A stretch of 64,000 nt of DNA from Ananas comosus (lineage: Eukaryota; Streptophyta; Magnoliopsida; Poales; Bromeliaceae), in the NCBI RefSeq assembly GCF_001540865.1, contig NC_033631.1, positions 7,381,945 to 7,445,944 on the forward strand, read 5' to 3'. Made by a program: the position numbers and the translations under genes. The notes under the pieces were generated by a model that was not told where the DNA came from, made no database searches, and saw only the letters and a list, made by a program, of their open reading frames with translations. Positions 1 through 10,731 of this stretch are shown one piece after another. How positions within the stretch are numbered: position 1 is the stretch's first letter; each line of letters opens with the position of its first letter.

Positions 1-1908
1 AATGAGAATATAAGCCATAGTAATCTATATTCATGTGTGAAAAACTACAACATGACAAAATATGTGAAGGGATTCCCGTGAGTTGCAAACACTAACATGA
101 ACAAGTAGAAGCTCTTCTATTGATAATCACCTGGTATTGCAAATCCCTTCCAGTAAGTACGTTGAACTCGTGACCTCCAAGTCGCCGAACTGTATATGCT
201 CTAACACATGTCATCCGGCTGTTGATGGTCTTATCAACAGTTGATGCAAACTGTGTAGACATTGTGGCGTCCTCCGCACGATGCTTTAGGAAAAATTCTA
301 TCACTTGATGAAATGTTGCTATCACAAAAGCTGTAATCGGTAAGGCACGAACTCCTCTCAACACCTAATTTAAACTTTCTTATCGGTTCGTTGTCATAAT
401 ACTAAATCGTCGACCACCATCGAAAGCTTTAGCCCAGTATGTCCTATCGGCATGAAGATTGTCAATCCAAAGCCAAGCTTTTTCATCCATAGCCTTCAAT
501 TCTTCCTTTAATGTGTAATATTCTCGTTCTTCTGATGCACTCTCAATTCTCCAAAATTTCTTAAGCAAGTGTTTTGCTTTGAAATGAATATTCATATTAG
601 CCTTCATGTGTCGCAAACACCATCGATGAGCATGACCTTTTAATGGTGGGAATACAAGTGGAACGAGATTCGCTAGCCCTTTAAAACGATCCGAAATGAG
701 TGTAATAACACGAGATCGTGTTATGTACCTTCGTAGGCAATTTAGAAACCACTCTCGACTCAAGTTATTCTCCCCTTCACAAATTGCGAACGCTAGCGGA
801 TATAAACCACCATTGGCATCGACACCTGTGGCAATTAATGCGTGGCCTCCGTATTTTCTATACAAATGGGTAGCATCGATATTAAGTACTGGGCGGCAAT
901 ACTCCCAACCATGAATCGAAGGTCCAAAAGCCCAAAAAGCTCGTGAAAACATTCTTGTAGTGCTCGTCATCTTAATGAAATTTATTTTCGTAATAGTTTC
1001 GGGGTTTGTTGCTTCCAACATAGAGAAGTATCGAGGAAGGTCACAATATGATTGCTCCTAACTACCGTATATAATGCGTAGTGCTTTATTCTGTGCTTGT
1101 CAAGCCTTGCTATATGATATGCTAACGTGCATCTTACTCTGAACTTGAGATTGAAATTATTGAATTTCCATAGGACTCGTAGTAATCCTTGCCTTCGGTG
1201 TAAGTAGTATAAATTGATATTTGAAAGAGGATGTACAGTTTCAGTGTGTTGTATTCAGAATTAGAACCATACATGTGTGCGGATCTCTATAATTATTTAC
1301 TTTAAAAAATGAACTACCTTTCGGTCGAAAGGCATGTAATCTCCATGGGCAAGAATTGACCACACATCTCATAGTGTATCTAGTTGTATTTGACTTAACA
1401 ACTTTAAGCTGTACATTATGTGCATTGTGCCAAGCTTCCAAAACGTTCACCAATCAGAAAATGTCCGATTAGCTAATGCCTTATCACTTAGAGGATCCTG
1501 ATCAATATTTTGTTCAATATATGCATCAACAACGGTTTGACGAATTAATTCATTACCCAGGAGAAATTTTTGTCGTTGATCTTCAAATTCCTCGAATTCC
1601 ACCGGGTTCGGTACATCATCGTTGTTGACATTTGAATTTTTAATCCATTCAACACCCTTCATCTTGAATGGCGCATGCGAGTGTATTCAAACCACCGTCA
1701 TGATCAGGATCCAAGAATGCAGAACAAAAGATTCCTCATCATCACTAGATTCAGCATTAATTCGCCTTAGATCTTCTTTATCACTTTCAATAACATACTC
1801 ATCACTTCCAATTTCGTCTGTATTATCAATTGTAGTTCTCACTTCCCAATCGGTGCATTCACGAACAGTAAATGATGGACCTTCACTTTGATTATGAGAG
1901 ATAGTCAA
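1..1908 (-). pseudogene. MULE transposase, DNA-binding, DDE and SWIM parts (broken)
   Basis: A MULE transposase cuts and rejoins the ends of Mutator-like elements. On the - strand there is an acidic N-terminal part (1908-1447), a FAR1/MuDR-type DNA-binding domain (1453-1241) with [13 protein letters not shown] and HTC, and the MULE catalytic domain (1021-380). The catalytic domain shows LNIDATHLY (first Asp), TLISDRFKG (second Asp) and HAHRWCLRH. The third acidic residue lies in ESLN just after a stop codon (TAA at 377-379), and a second stop (TAG at 365-367) follows. A SWIM zinc-finger start, STCSC, is at 92-364, and the expected continuation is seen in another frame at 1-91 with NIDYYGLY. 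Several frameshifts separate the pieces, so this is a dead copy. The arrangement matches MULE-2 closely. Confidence 0.88.
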
Positions 1909-2198
1909 CCTGCAAAGATATTTAAGATTGGTCCAATTTTCATATAACTAAATAATACAATCACCTACCGCTCATTTTGACCAACCAATGGACACGGATC
2001 CATCATAGTAGATGGCAATGATGCACTAACTGGCACACATGGGACTTCAAACTCTTTGTAACACTTACAAACAAAGTTATTAATTGCGCGCACCTGAACT
2101 AATTGAGGAATTATGAAAAATATTTGTAAAGATCATTACTCTATACCTTGATGTAGGAACTCGATTGCAATTGACGTAATTTCTTTGATAATCACTAC

Positions 2199-2963
2199 TG
2201 TTAGGAGCCGAACGTCCTGACCCTTGACCTGGTCAAAGATCTACTTCGGGAGGAGTGTAGGGACTCGGAGCGACTACGATTAATGACCCTCGAAGTTTGT
2301 GCCCTTCGACTGGATCAAGCGATTCGGCTAATGAGGGATCATATCAGCCGAGTTCGAAAATCTTCACTCTAAAATTGGTTCGGCTGAATGAGCCGAATGT
2401 ACGGACTGTACAGGACTAGGGTCGGCTGATGAGCCGAATGGATAGAACAACACAACAACTGGTCAGCCGAAAGAGTCGAATGCTTTATATATTAAAATGA
2501 AATTGGGAACTCATATACAGACTCTGAAAATCTAGATTACAACAGAGTGTGCCCGTGGGACATATAGACTCCAGAGATCTAACTTAAAAACTACTCCTAG
2601 GAAAGAGTTAAATGCGAGAAAGTAAAAAATTACAAATAGATTACTCCTAGAAAGCGATAAATGCAGAAAAGGAAAGTATTGAAAATGCGGTGGTATTCTC
2701 GTTCAGGGGAGAGAAAGACCCTTTTTACAAGTTTCAAAGTTACTATTTATAATATTTTATCAGCCCACTTTATTGGTTGGTTATAGTAGTGGGGGAAGTG
2801 GTGTAGCCATGATCATGGAAGTTATGTTCCATTTCTCAACTGTTCCCGACTAAACGTTCTTGATTTTCAGGTGCCTTATTGCCGACTCCTGGTGTACCAC
2901 GTGTCTTTTTTTCTTTGGCTCATACGTAGGTTAGGTCGGCATGTTAATTTTTTGGTATCAACA
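2199..2963 (-). repeat. 3' LTR of the gag-only element
   Basis: This 765-bp LTR begins TGTTAGGAGCC (as written on the + strand) and ends ATCAACA. Compared with the other LTR it has several substitutions, lacks a short segment repeated there (GCCCCACTTCTCA and an extra GTGTGCTCGAAGGGCATACAG stretch), and is therefore about 40 bp shorter. Confidence 0.9.
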
Positions 2964-3085
2964 CTGCCCCCCTAATAGTCTTTCGAATAAACGTTTGAAT
3001 GACTATTGGTGCCAAATCAACGGCTCAATGACACAGCCGAGACCCGAGCTTAATTGCGCTAGCGTTGGTCGGCTTAAAGGAAGCG

Positions 3086-3325
3086 ACTCTTTACTATCCT
3101 AGCCGTATATGCCTCGGCTTCATCAATCGATTCTTTGCTTTTACTCTATTGGCTCAGCTCTTCTTGAACCAACTGTTATTCTATCAAGGATTTCTCTTTG
3201 AAGAAAGTGGCTCTTTACCAGCCGCATATACCTCGGCTTCATCAGCCGATTCTTCACTTTCACTCGATTGGCTCGGCTCTTCTTGAACCGACTGTTCTTC
3301 TATCAAGGATTTCTCTTTGCCTTTG
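3086..3325. repeat. Tandem duplication of a 120-bp unit, 3' of gag
   Basis: Two adjacent copies share TCGGCTTCATCA, TTGGCTC, CTCTTCTTGAACC and TCTATCAAGGATTTCTCTTTG. On the - strand they encode an acidic and serine-rich run (QSSESEESADEAE) that would have been the C-terminal tail of Gag. The left copy has gained stops. Confidence 0.75.
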
Positions 3326-3430
3326 CTTTGCTTTTTATATCAGCTCCATTGCAGCCTATTGTCCTCACTTTCCTGCCGAAATTGCTCATATTGGGCAACT
3401 CGAACACCTAGATCAAATAGGTTAGAAAAA

Positions 3431-4622
3431 TACTTAATCTTCAAAATGGTCTTTTATCTTAAAATGCCGACCATTTAACGCCATATTTGCGAACTCTGAT
3501 TTCGGCATTCTCATAAAGCACCGGGTTTTGGCTATTTTGAAACGGTTCAAATACTCTTCGACCGTTTCACCTGACTTTTGTCGGTATAAAGCAAAGTCGG
3601 CAATCGATAATTGTGGCTCCGACCTATAGAATTGCTTATGAAATTTTCTTTCCAATTCGTCCCAATCTTGGACGGAATTGGTTGATAAACTTGTATACCA
3701 AGTAAACGCCGTTTTAGTTAACGATGTGTTAAATAATCAAAGTTTCAAAAATGAGTCAGCGGCCGCTTCTCTACATTGGGCAGTGAACCGGGCTATATGC
3801 TCGATCGTATTCTTGGTCTCATCGCCCGAGAACTTGTCGAATTTCGGCATTTTCTAGTTTGCCGGATACGGATGCTCCACGTCGATGTTCGCGGGATAAG
3901 GAGATCTAAACACAGGCCGCATTGCCGATCTTGCGCCAACTCCGAAAGTATTTCGGATGGCTTCTTCAATCTGTGCGTATATTTCATTATTGTTTCCCTG
4001 CAAAGGAACCTGTGCTTGTACTACATTCGGTCCTTGCGGTAGACCGAAATTCGGTATAACAGGGTTAACTCCTTGCATATTCGGAGCTTGCCCACCAGCT
4101 CTAGCCCCTACATTTTGGGGCTGATATGCTGCCACTGGCGGATGAGGTGGTAATACTCAAGCTATCTCTGGCTGCTGACCGGCATTAACAACAGCCGGTC
4201 TGTAAGCCGCCTGAAATAGTACCCCCTGGTATTGGGGCTGACCATTTGCCGGTGTCACAGGATTTTGTACCACCGGTGTCATTACAGGCCCTTGTAAGCC
4301 TGTTACAGGTTGCTCATTACGAAGTCAATAATTGCCCTATTCGGGCAATATTCTCGTTGGAGGCCGTGATTGCGGCCAAGACTGCATCTAACCGTGCAGT
4401 GCTTCTATTACTATTTTGGTCCAATACTTGTAGGACCCGTGTCATTTGTCCAAGCGCTTGAGTCAAATTAGGCTCTTGTTGGTCAGATTGACCACTAGTC
4501 TCACATTCGATAGGTAAGATCGCTTGTCGTTCTCCAGCATTATCCGAATTGCTGGGTTGATCGCTCTCGGAATTTCTAGGAACGACCCTATTGAGTAAAT
4601 TCATGGCGTTATCATCAGCCAT
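3431..4622 (-). pseudogene. Gag of the gag-only LTR retrotransposon (broken)
   Basis: Gag forms the particle in which retrotransposon RNA is packaged. The reading starts MADDNAMNLLNRVVPRN at 4622 and shifts frame between 4317 and 4135. It then continues through a glutamine/proline/glycine-rich region (YQPQNVGARAGGQAPNM) to a retrotransposon gag core: KFDKFSGDETKNTI, FTWYTSL, then FHKQFYRSEPQ and YRQKSGETVEEYLNRFK. Two in-frame stops lie at about 3851-3853 and 3737. It ends at 3431. A tandem-duplicated serine/acidic-rich tail is visible further downstream at 3086-3320. There is no zinc knuckle and no pol. Confidence 0.82.
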
Positions 4623-4661
4623 AATTTTAATAAAAATAAAAATTTATCTAAATTGTTGTCC

Positions 4662-4678
4662 TACCGGGCGTGCCAAAA
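4662..4678 (-). other. Primer-binding site candidate of the gag-only element
   Basis: Immediately inside the 5' LTR the - strand reads TTTTGGCACGCCCGGTAGG. A TGG-beginning stretch two bases from the LTR edge is the normal position for a tRNA primer-binding site. The tRNA species was not assigned. Confidence 0.55.
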
Positions 4679-4680
4679 TT

Positions 4681-5487
4681 TGTTAGGAGCCGAACGTCCT
4701 GACCCTTGACCTGGTCAAAGATCTCCTTCGGGAGGAGTGTAGGGACTCGGAGCGGCTACGATTAATGACCCTCAAAGTTTGCGCCCTTCGACTAGATCAA
4801 GCGATTCGACTGATGAGAGATTATATCAGCCGAGTTCGAAATTCTTTACTCTAAAACCGGTTCGGCTGAATGAGTCGAATGTTCGGACTGTACAGGACTA
4901 GGGTTGGCTGATGAGCCGAATGGATGGAACAACACAGCAACTGGTCGGCCGAAAGAGCCGAATGCTTTTATATATTAAAATGAAATTGGGAACTCATACA
5001 AAATAGAGTGTGCTCGAAGGGCATACAGACTCTGAAAATCTAGATTACAACAGTGTGCCTGTGGGGCATACAGACTCCAGACATCTAAAAACTACTCCTA
5101 GGAAACTAGTAAATGCGAGAAAGTAAAAGATTACAAGTAGATTACTCCTAGAAAACGATAAATGCAGGAAAGGGAAGTATTGACAATGCGGTGGTCTTCT
5201 CGTTCAGGGGAGAGAAAGACCCCTTTTACATGTTTCAAAGTTATTATTTATAATATCTTATCAGCCCAAATTATTGGTTGGTTATAGTAGTGGGGGAAGT
5301 GGTGTAGCCATGATCATAGAAGTTATGCCCCACTTCTCATGGAAGTTACGCCCCACTTCTCAACCGTTCCAGCCTAAACGCTCTTGACCTTTAGGTGCTT
5401 TATTGCCGACTCCTGGTGTACCACGTGTCCTTATTTCTTTGGCTCATACGTGGGTTAGGTCGGCGTGTTAATTTTTTGGTATCAACA
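4681..5487 (-). repeat. 5' LTR of the gag-only element
   Basis: This 807-bp LTR is the transcription-start side, because gag lies to its left on the - strand. It contains repeated GCCGAA/TCGGCT words and a short internal duplication (CATGGAAGTTACGCCCCACTTCTC) that the partner LTR lacks. It ends at the target duplication ACTAC. Confidence 0.9.
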
Positions 5488-5649
5488 ACTACCAAGCATT
5501 TTCGTATAGTTAACGGTCATGGAACGGAAACAAACTCATCACTCCAAATAGTGCATTGTCACTTGATATGTTAACTAATTCCTATTCGTTGGCTCCTATT
5601 GGACATTGAACCGTTATGCGGAGACGGTCTTCCACTCGATCATAAGTAG

Positions 5650-5815
5650 TAACCTTTTATATTTCCATCTCAAATTCCTGAAATGTGATATTGCGTTGGA
5701 TACCAACCAATTCTTTACGGCTACCAATGTATCGTGGTACATTATCATTTACGTCTAAATTTTCGTCCCAATGAATATAGAAAGGAACACATTCGCCGAA
5801 TATAGAGTTCTAAAG
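5650..5815 (-). pseudogene. MULE-1 transposase N-terminal (PB1-like) fragment
   Basis: Reading the - strand gives FYIHWDENL, then RYIGSRKELVGIQRNITFQEFE. This corresponds to the start of the transposase gene of MULE-2 (43397-42927; [30 protein letters not shown]). It has been separated from the rest of its gene by the LTR retrotransposon at 2199-5487. A stop codon follows soon after the matching part. Confidence 0.8.
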
Positions 5816-5825
5816 TAAACAATAT

Positions 5826-6480
5826 TACCAAAATATACGTGAGTTGTCTTTTCTATACAAAATCTCTAAATAATTAAATAAATATTAGGCATTTATAAAA
5901 TAACTAATGTAAGAACTTTTTAGCAAGCCATTTTATGAAATAATATAATAAAATGTACAAAAGCATTACATTCATGACATATTAATATAGGACATCTCTA
6001 ACATACAACAAAGGGGAGGGTGAGAGATGGAATTACCATTTTGCGAACACGATCGGCGGGACTTCTATGCCGATTAAGAGCTCTGGATGGAAGGGTTGTG
6101 ATGACAAAGCGAGAGAGTGATCTATGAGAGAGAGAGAGAAGGGAGGGAGGGGGTCACAGAGAGAGAGGGGGTTTCTGTGGGGGGGGGTTTGGAGGAGTGG
6201 TGGGGTGCAGAGAGAGAGTGAGGGGAAGAAAGAGAGGTGGGGGGTTTTTGTTAGGGATTTTGTATTGGCAAGTTTCGTGATTTGAGTCAGAGTCTTGACG
6301 GATTCGGTGCGTGACTGATCGAAGAATCCGAGATTCCGAGAACTCAGAAACATCGTATTGCATGAATCACGATGTCCAGGTAAGCTTTTAAATGTATTTA
6401 TGGTGATTCATACTTATTTATGACATTAGAATCATATAAACTAATGATATATGGAATAGAAGTGGGTTTTGGTATTTTTG
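5826..6480. other. AT-rich then GA-rich MULE-1 flank
   Basis: Nothing coding is recognised. The stretch 6110-6245 is almost pure purine on the + strand (GAGAGAGAGAG, GGGAGGGAGGGGG, GGGGGGGG), resembling a 5' UTR-like pyrimidine tract of the - strand gene. ORFs here come from the low complexity. Confidence 0.5.
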
Positions 6481-7470
6481 AATTGATTATAACAATATTT
6501 GATATTGTGTACCGGTACTAGGTTTCAGTTCCTCAAAACCATACTTGAAAAACTAAGTTTCAAAATAGAGTACCGGTACCTCACATTGGTACCTCAAAAC
6601 CCGAAAGTTGCAATTCTGCGAATTGCATTGCGTACCGGTACCAAAGCCGAGTACCGGTATTGCATCGGCCTGGTATCGGTACTCAGCCTCAGGAAATTTC
6701 TATTCAGTCATGGTGTACTGGTACCAACTTCCCGAGTACTGGTACTCAATGTAAAATTTTCTTATTTAGCGTCTAATCTGACTCTAATTGATTCTAAAGT
6801 CTATAAATAAGTTATTGGGGTTCTCTAATTGTAAGATAAGCATGAGATTACATGATAGAGTAATCCTAGAGGCTAGGTTTTTGTTCTAAACCTATTTTCC
6901 ACAAATTAGCCTCTTTTAGTTCAATTCGAGGTATTGAATTTAATATCTATATGTCGAATTGATCTAAGCTTTGCGGAGAGTTCTTATTTCTGGTTCTTCA
7001 GCGACTCTCTAAGCAAAGAATCACCATAAACATGATATTCTTCATGTGTGGCGTCGTGGATTCGGGATGATCGAAGGCGGTTCGAGGATTCGGATCGTGA
7101 GTTTGTGGATTCGAGTGGCGTCCGTGGATTCGGACGTGTGCGTGGCGTTCGTGGATTCAAACGTGAGGGTGTGGACAACCCGGAGGCTTGCGCGAGATCC
7201 ATAGGAGGTTAAGAGAGGTCGAGTCCGTGGAGTCGCTAATCACCTTGTAATCTTTTCTCTTAGTGGATTGTTTTTTCGCGTGTTGGTCCCGTGGGTTTTT
7301 CTTCAAATTGGAGTTTTCCCACGTAAATCTCGGTGTGCTATTTTTACTTCCCGCATTTATTTTTGTTGCATTGAGATTTGTGATTTTGGGCTATACACAT
7401 ACTCACCCTCCCTCTAGGTGTGATATTATCTAGATAGATCCTAGGGATTCATAACTTTCAGTCTCTAAGG
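6480..7470 (+). repeat. Probable solo LTR (copia-like) with ACCGGT palindromes
   Basis: The order of signals resembles a long LTR. A palindrome cluster (6505-6750) is followed by TCTATAAATAAG at 6800, a transcribed-type stretch with CTTGTAATCTTTTCTC at about 7242, GGTCCCGTGGGTTTTTC, GTTTTCCCACGTAAATCTC and a final part CTCACCCTCCCTCTAGGTG. This 3' arrangement is typical of SIRE/Maximus-type copia LTRs. No partner LTR or internal region is next to it. The exact ends and target duplication were not established. The segment 7045-7200 has repeats of GTGGATTCG. Confidence 0.5.
6505..6750. repeat. Cluster of GTACCGGTAC palindromes
   Basis: Full or near-full palindromes occur at least seven times within 240 bp: GTACCGGTAC, GTACCGGTACC, GTACCGGTATT, GGTATCGGTACTC, GTACTGGTACC and GTACTGGTACTC. 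They are separated by unrelated sequence of 20-50 bp and lie upstream of the TATA-like box at about 6800. Confidence 0.85.
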
Positions 7471-7639
7471 TTAGAGAGAAAGAGGGTGGGGAATAGAGAG
7501 ATTGGCTGACAGAGGCGGCGGCGGCAGGGAGGTTCGGGTTGGCCACAGAGAGAGAGAGAGTGCGCGATCAAGTGAGAGAGGGGGGTTGGAAAGACAGCTG
7601 GGGCAGGGTAGGCGATATACCACGAAGAGAACACGGTGG

Positions 7640-7790
7640 AACATTCATCGTGTCTAAAACGGTTATCTATTTATCATGTTTGGACATGGTGAACCAATCA
7701 CCGTGTTTGGACATAGTAAACTATTCATCGTGTCCGAACATGGTGAATGGTTTGGACACGGTGAATAGTTCACCATGTTCAGCTTATTCC
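7640..7790. repeat. MULE-1 subterminal palindromic repeats
   Basis: There are six interlocking copies of a unit of the form AACATGGTGAAnnnTTCACCATGTT, with variants ACGGTG and CATCGTGT. The design (GGTGAA, a few bases, TTCACC) parallels the GCGGTGAA/TTCACCGC repeats at both ends of MULE-2. Such blocks are candidate transposase-binding or hairpin-forming ends (inference). Confidence 0.65.
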
Positions 7791-7967
7791 AGCGCCCCCA
7801 ACAAGCTCGCGTGGCATTGATATGGTGCCTGCGTGGTGGGGGTAGGGCTAAAATTGCAATTATAAATTTGGTAGGGCTATTTGTGAAAATAATTTTTTTG
7901 AGGGGGTTAAATGCAAAAAAAGCCCTATTTATTATTTATTTTATTTTATTATGCTTTGTCCAAATAC

Positions 7968-8190
7968 GCTGGTTTGATCGTGCCGAGTTTATCACGAAGA
8001 TAGCCACTCGATTAACCCAATGAGAAGGGTTCGATTTGAATCGTTGGGTTTTGATCGTGTCGAGCCTATCGCAAAGATGGCTGCTCGACATAGGGATTAG
8101 CGATACATACGTACGGTGAAAATAGTGATTTAATGTCGGATTTGATAAGTTGAGCCTATCACGGAGATGGTCGTGTTGATCAAACTTACA
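7968..8190. repeat. Imperfect tandem repeat, about three units
   Basis: A unit of the form GATCGTG(C/T)CGAG(T/C)(T/C)TATC(A/G)C(G/A)AAGAT(A/G)G is found at about 7977, 8053 and 8143 with variable spacers. No coding signal is attached to it. Confidence 0.55.
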
Positions 8191-8339
8191 AAAGAATCGC
8201 ATTTACATCTTTGTATGCATGCGTCACCCTTCATTGTCGTGAAAATTGCTGTGGCCGTCGTTGTCTGTTGTCGAAGAAGAAAGAAGAGGCCATGAGACCT
8301 CCTCACGCATCGTCGCTGTCGCCACTGCCCTACCTTCAC

Positions 8340-8560
8340 ACCCTTTTTTTTTTCTTCTCTTCTTTTTCTTTCTTTTCTTTGCTTTTTTTTTTTTTCTTTG
8401 TGTTGGTCTGAGAGAAGGGAGACCCACGCCCTCTCTCTGTGTCCAATCCATAGAGAGAAAGGAACGGGCCCCCTCCTCTTGAGGCCCTTTATCTTTTTTT
8501 TTTTTTGCTTTTTTTTTCTCTCTTTTTCTCTAAATTTTTCAACCTCTTTTCTCGAAAAAC
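8340..8560. repeat. Pyrimidine-rich low-complexity tract
   Basis: Runs of T and TC dominate on the + strand, producing lysine/arginine- or phenylalanine-rich ORFs in several frames. These are composition artefacts and nothing else is seen. Confidence 0.7.
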
Positions 8561-8591
8561 CCTAGCTCCAATTTATAGTAGCTCTAAACCT

Positions 8592-8742
8592 CTTTTATTT
8601 TAGGAAAATTTTTAAAATTATTTGGATAAAAGGCAATCCATATTTTCTGATTTTTTTCCTTATTGGTCACAGCTCCTAAATTCTAGTCACAATTTAATAT
8701 TTCCTTTTCCCTAATTAGATATTTTTTCATTTTTTTGATCCA
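8592..8742. repeat. Left copy of a direct repeat of about 130 bp
   Basis: The copy contains TTAGGAAAATTTTTAAAATT, ATTTGGATAAAAGGCAA, TGATTTTTTTCC and TAATATTTCCTTTTCCCT. The same words in the same order recur at 10067-10215. Together the two copies bound a 1.3-kb segment. Confidence 0.8.
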
Positions 8743-10066
8743 AACAAAGTGCGCCCCCCTCCCCCCAAACTTTTTCTGCAAGAGCTATGTGAACGGGAAA
8801 AAGGTGCAGTCTCATACATTTATCCTTTCTGGTAAGGGTAGTGTGGGCCGGCGATTTAGGAATCATTTCTGCGCAATTGATATCCCCGGGAAAGGCGTTG
8901 TATTTAGTGGCACATGTGAACTGGACTGTAGAATGCTCAATAGTTTAATAGAGGCTCAATGTTTTGAGACCAATACTATTCATTTGTCATATGGTGATAT
9001 CGATATATTTCTTTTGGAATATCAAAATATAAGGTGACATTGTTATCCCCATGCATGAAAAATTTACTCCGAGGAATCGCTATCTTGATGAGTATAATAA
9101 CAATCTCGTCTCATTGCTCGTCATATATAAGTGGCTCGCTGTCCTTTCTTTTTGATGAGGGCATGTTCTACCAGTGTGGTGAGCATTATACTAGTTAGTT
9201 GATCGGGCACAAGGATATCATGACTTCGTCGGTTCGTTATGCGGTTAATTCAAATGCACATGATTTGCCTATAGGTGTTTGTCATGACACCTTAGCGGGG
9301 TGGGGTATCAAAGTCACACTTTATAAGGACCCGGAGTATTAATAGGATCATTCTTCTGTGCATGGATCACATTGAAAGGCCAACATGTTTGTATACCTTT
9401 TGGTAGAAAGCCTTATTTTTTGCCTCGGGATTGGTTCTTTTGATGGATGAGGAGTTGAACCAAGAGAGTGCCGAACTCTATTATTTATAAGACAACTTCT
9501 GGGCTTTCGTTTGTAAATCTTCAAAATGAGATTGTTGGGATACTGGCATCTTTATATGCGGTTAGGCAAATCCCTGTAAGACCTCTCTAGAATGACATAT
9601 CTATAGGGTCTCAAAATGGAATGGGAGGGAGAGAGGCAATCTTCACATGCAATTAGGCAGAGCCCTCCAAGATGATATCTCTTTTTTTCTTTCTTTATTT
9701 TTTGCATCTCTTTGGGAAGATAGATTTTGCCTTCGGAAAATTAGAGGGGTGAATTTATCATTCGATTGATGCATTGGATTTTGGAAAGATTGATTCTTTG
9801 GAAGCCACCCGATGTATCGGAGTTATCGCACAACACAAGGATGAATTAGCACTATCGCCAATACAATGGTTACTAGCGCTCGCGAGAATTTTCGCCGTAA
9901 GCATTCCCCTAACTTTTGCCTGTGAGCCTCAAATAGATTTTCTCACAGCGGGGATCTTATTTTTGCATGCGGTATTTTCATCACAGCTGGGAGATTTTTT
10001 TTGTTCTTTTTTTTTGCTTTTATTTTTTCTCTTTTATTTTTTTTCTTTTTTCTTTTTTTCTTTTAG
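8743..10066 (+). other. Unrecognised segment with decayed coding character, between direct repeats
   Basis: Mean composition is richer in GC than the neighbours. An open frame at 8735-9037 (100 codons) contains GKGSVGRRFRNHFCAID and GTCELDCRMLNSL. After it, other + frames continue with coding-like text at 9140-9345 (SSVRYAVNSNAHDLPIGVC) and 9400-9480, broken by stops. Another open frame of about 100 codons begins at 9774 and runs into a T-rich tail. I do not recognise any family. It may be a fragment of an old mobile or captured gene. No function is claimed. Confidence 0.35.
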
Positions 10067-10215
10067 TTTAGGAAATTTTTCAAAATTATTTGGATAAAAG
10101 GCAACCCATATTTGTTGATTTTTTTCCTCATTGGTCAGTCACCTAGCTCCTGAGAAAAATTCTAGTCACAATTTAATATTTCCTTTTCCCTTCAATATTT
10201 TTTCCTTTTTTTGAT
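10067..10215. repeat. Right copy of a direct repeat of about 130 bp
   Basis: This matches 8592-8742 (TTTGGATAAAAGGCAA, GATTTTTTTCCTCATTGGTCA, TCTAGTCACAATTTAATATT) with a few indels. The pair could be short LTRs, a duplicated insertion site or an unequal duplication. Neither copy has clear TG...CA ends. Confidence 0.8.
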
Positions 10216-10731
10216 CTTACTAAATAGAATCCTCCACTGTCCACAGTTACTCTTTATCTATTTTAGTGACCAAATACTCTTTATACTTCAAAGTTCAAAC
10301 ATTCATATCGTGTATACTCAGTGATGTCCTACAGAGGACATCTTACTACTAAGGAAAATACTTGAGGTAAATCATGAAGTATTTCTGCTTTCTTGCTTCT
10401 CTTCATGACAGATTAATGAAGTCTAGTTGAATAGCATAAAAAATTCTTTTAAATGTTTTTGATCAAATTACTTTTGCATAGCTCTCTCTCTCTTTTGCTC
10501 ACTCAGTTGCTCTTACCAATGCATTATTTATGTTTTCCAAACCTAGCTTAACAGTATGAACTTCACTTAGTAGTACGTTTGTAATCCTTTTGTTTTGGTG
10601 TCATCATTTCCTCCGTTGTTGTTGTTTCTTTTCTTCTTTAAGAAGTAATGATTTCACATTTTAATTGAAATTGCTGGTGCTTTGAGTTTGGCTTGTCTTG
10701 ACAAACTTGATTTTAATCCTTTGCATACCAG

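Larger units (their letters stand above)
2199..5487 (-). mobile_element. Gag-only LTR retrotransposon (TR-GAG type) inserted in MULE-1
   Basis: Two direct LTRs starting TGTTAGGAGCCGAACG and ending GGTATCAACA bound a 1.7-kb internal region. The 5-bp target duplication ACTAC is intact at 2194-2198 and 5488-5492. On the - strand a primer-binding-type stretch TGGCACGCCCGG follows the 5' LTR, and a polypurine run ATTAGGGGGGCAG precedes the 3' LTR. The only coding trace is gag. Protease, reverse transcriptase, RNase H and integrase are absent, so the element needed a helper. The insertion is younger than MULE-1. Confidence 0.92.
1..7924 (-). mobile_element. MULE-1: decayed Mutator-like transposon with nested LTR elements (left end outside window)
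   Basis: Pieces of a MULE transposase gene lie on the - strand at 1-1908 and about 5650-5815, separated by an inserted LTR retrotransposon. Further upstream of the gene there is a purine-rich leader (6110-6245), a probable solo LTR (about 6480-7470), a subterminal block of GGTGAA/TTCACC repeats (7640-7790) and a terminal-type segment at 7850-7924 containing TAGGGCTATTT and GCCCTATTT, similar in style to the ends of MULE-2. The right end near 7924 is an estimate. That the subterminal block belongs to the same element as the transposase is inferred from order and resemblance to MULE-2. Confidence 0.7.
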
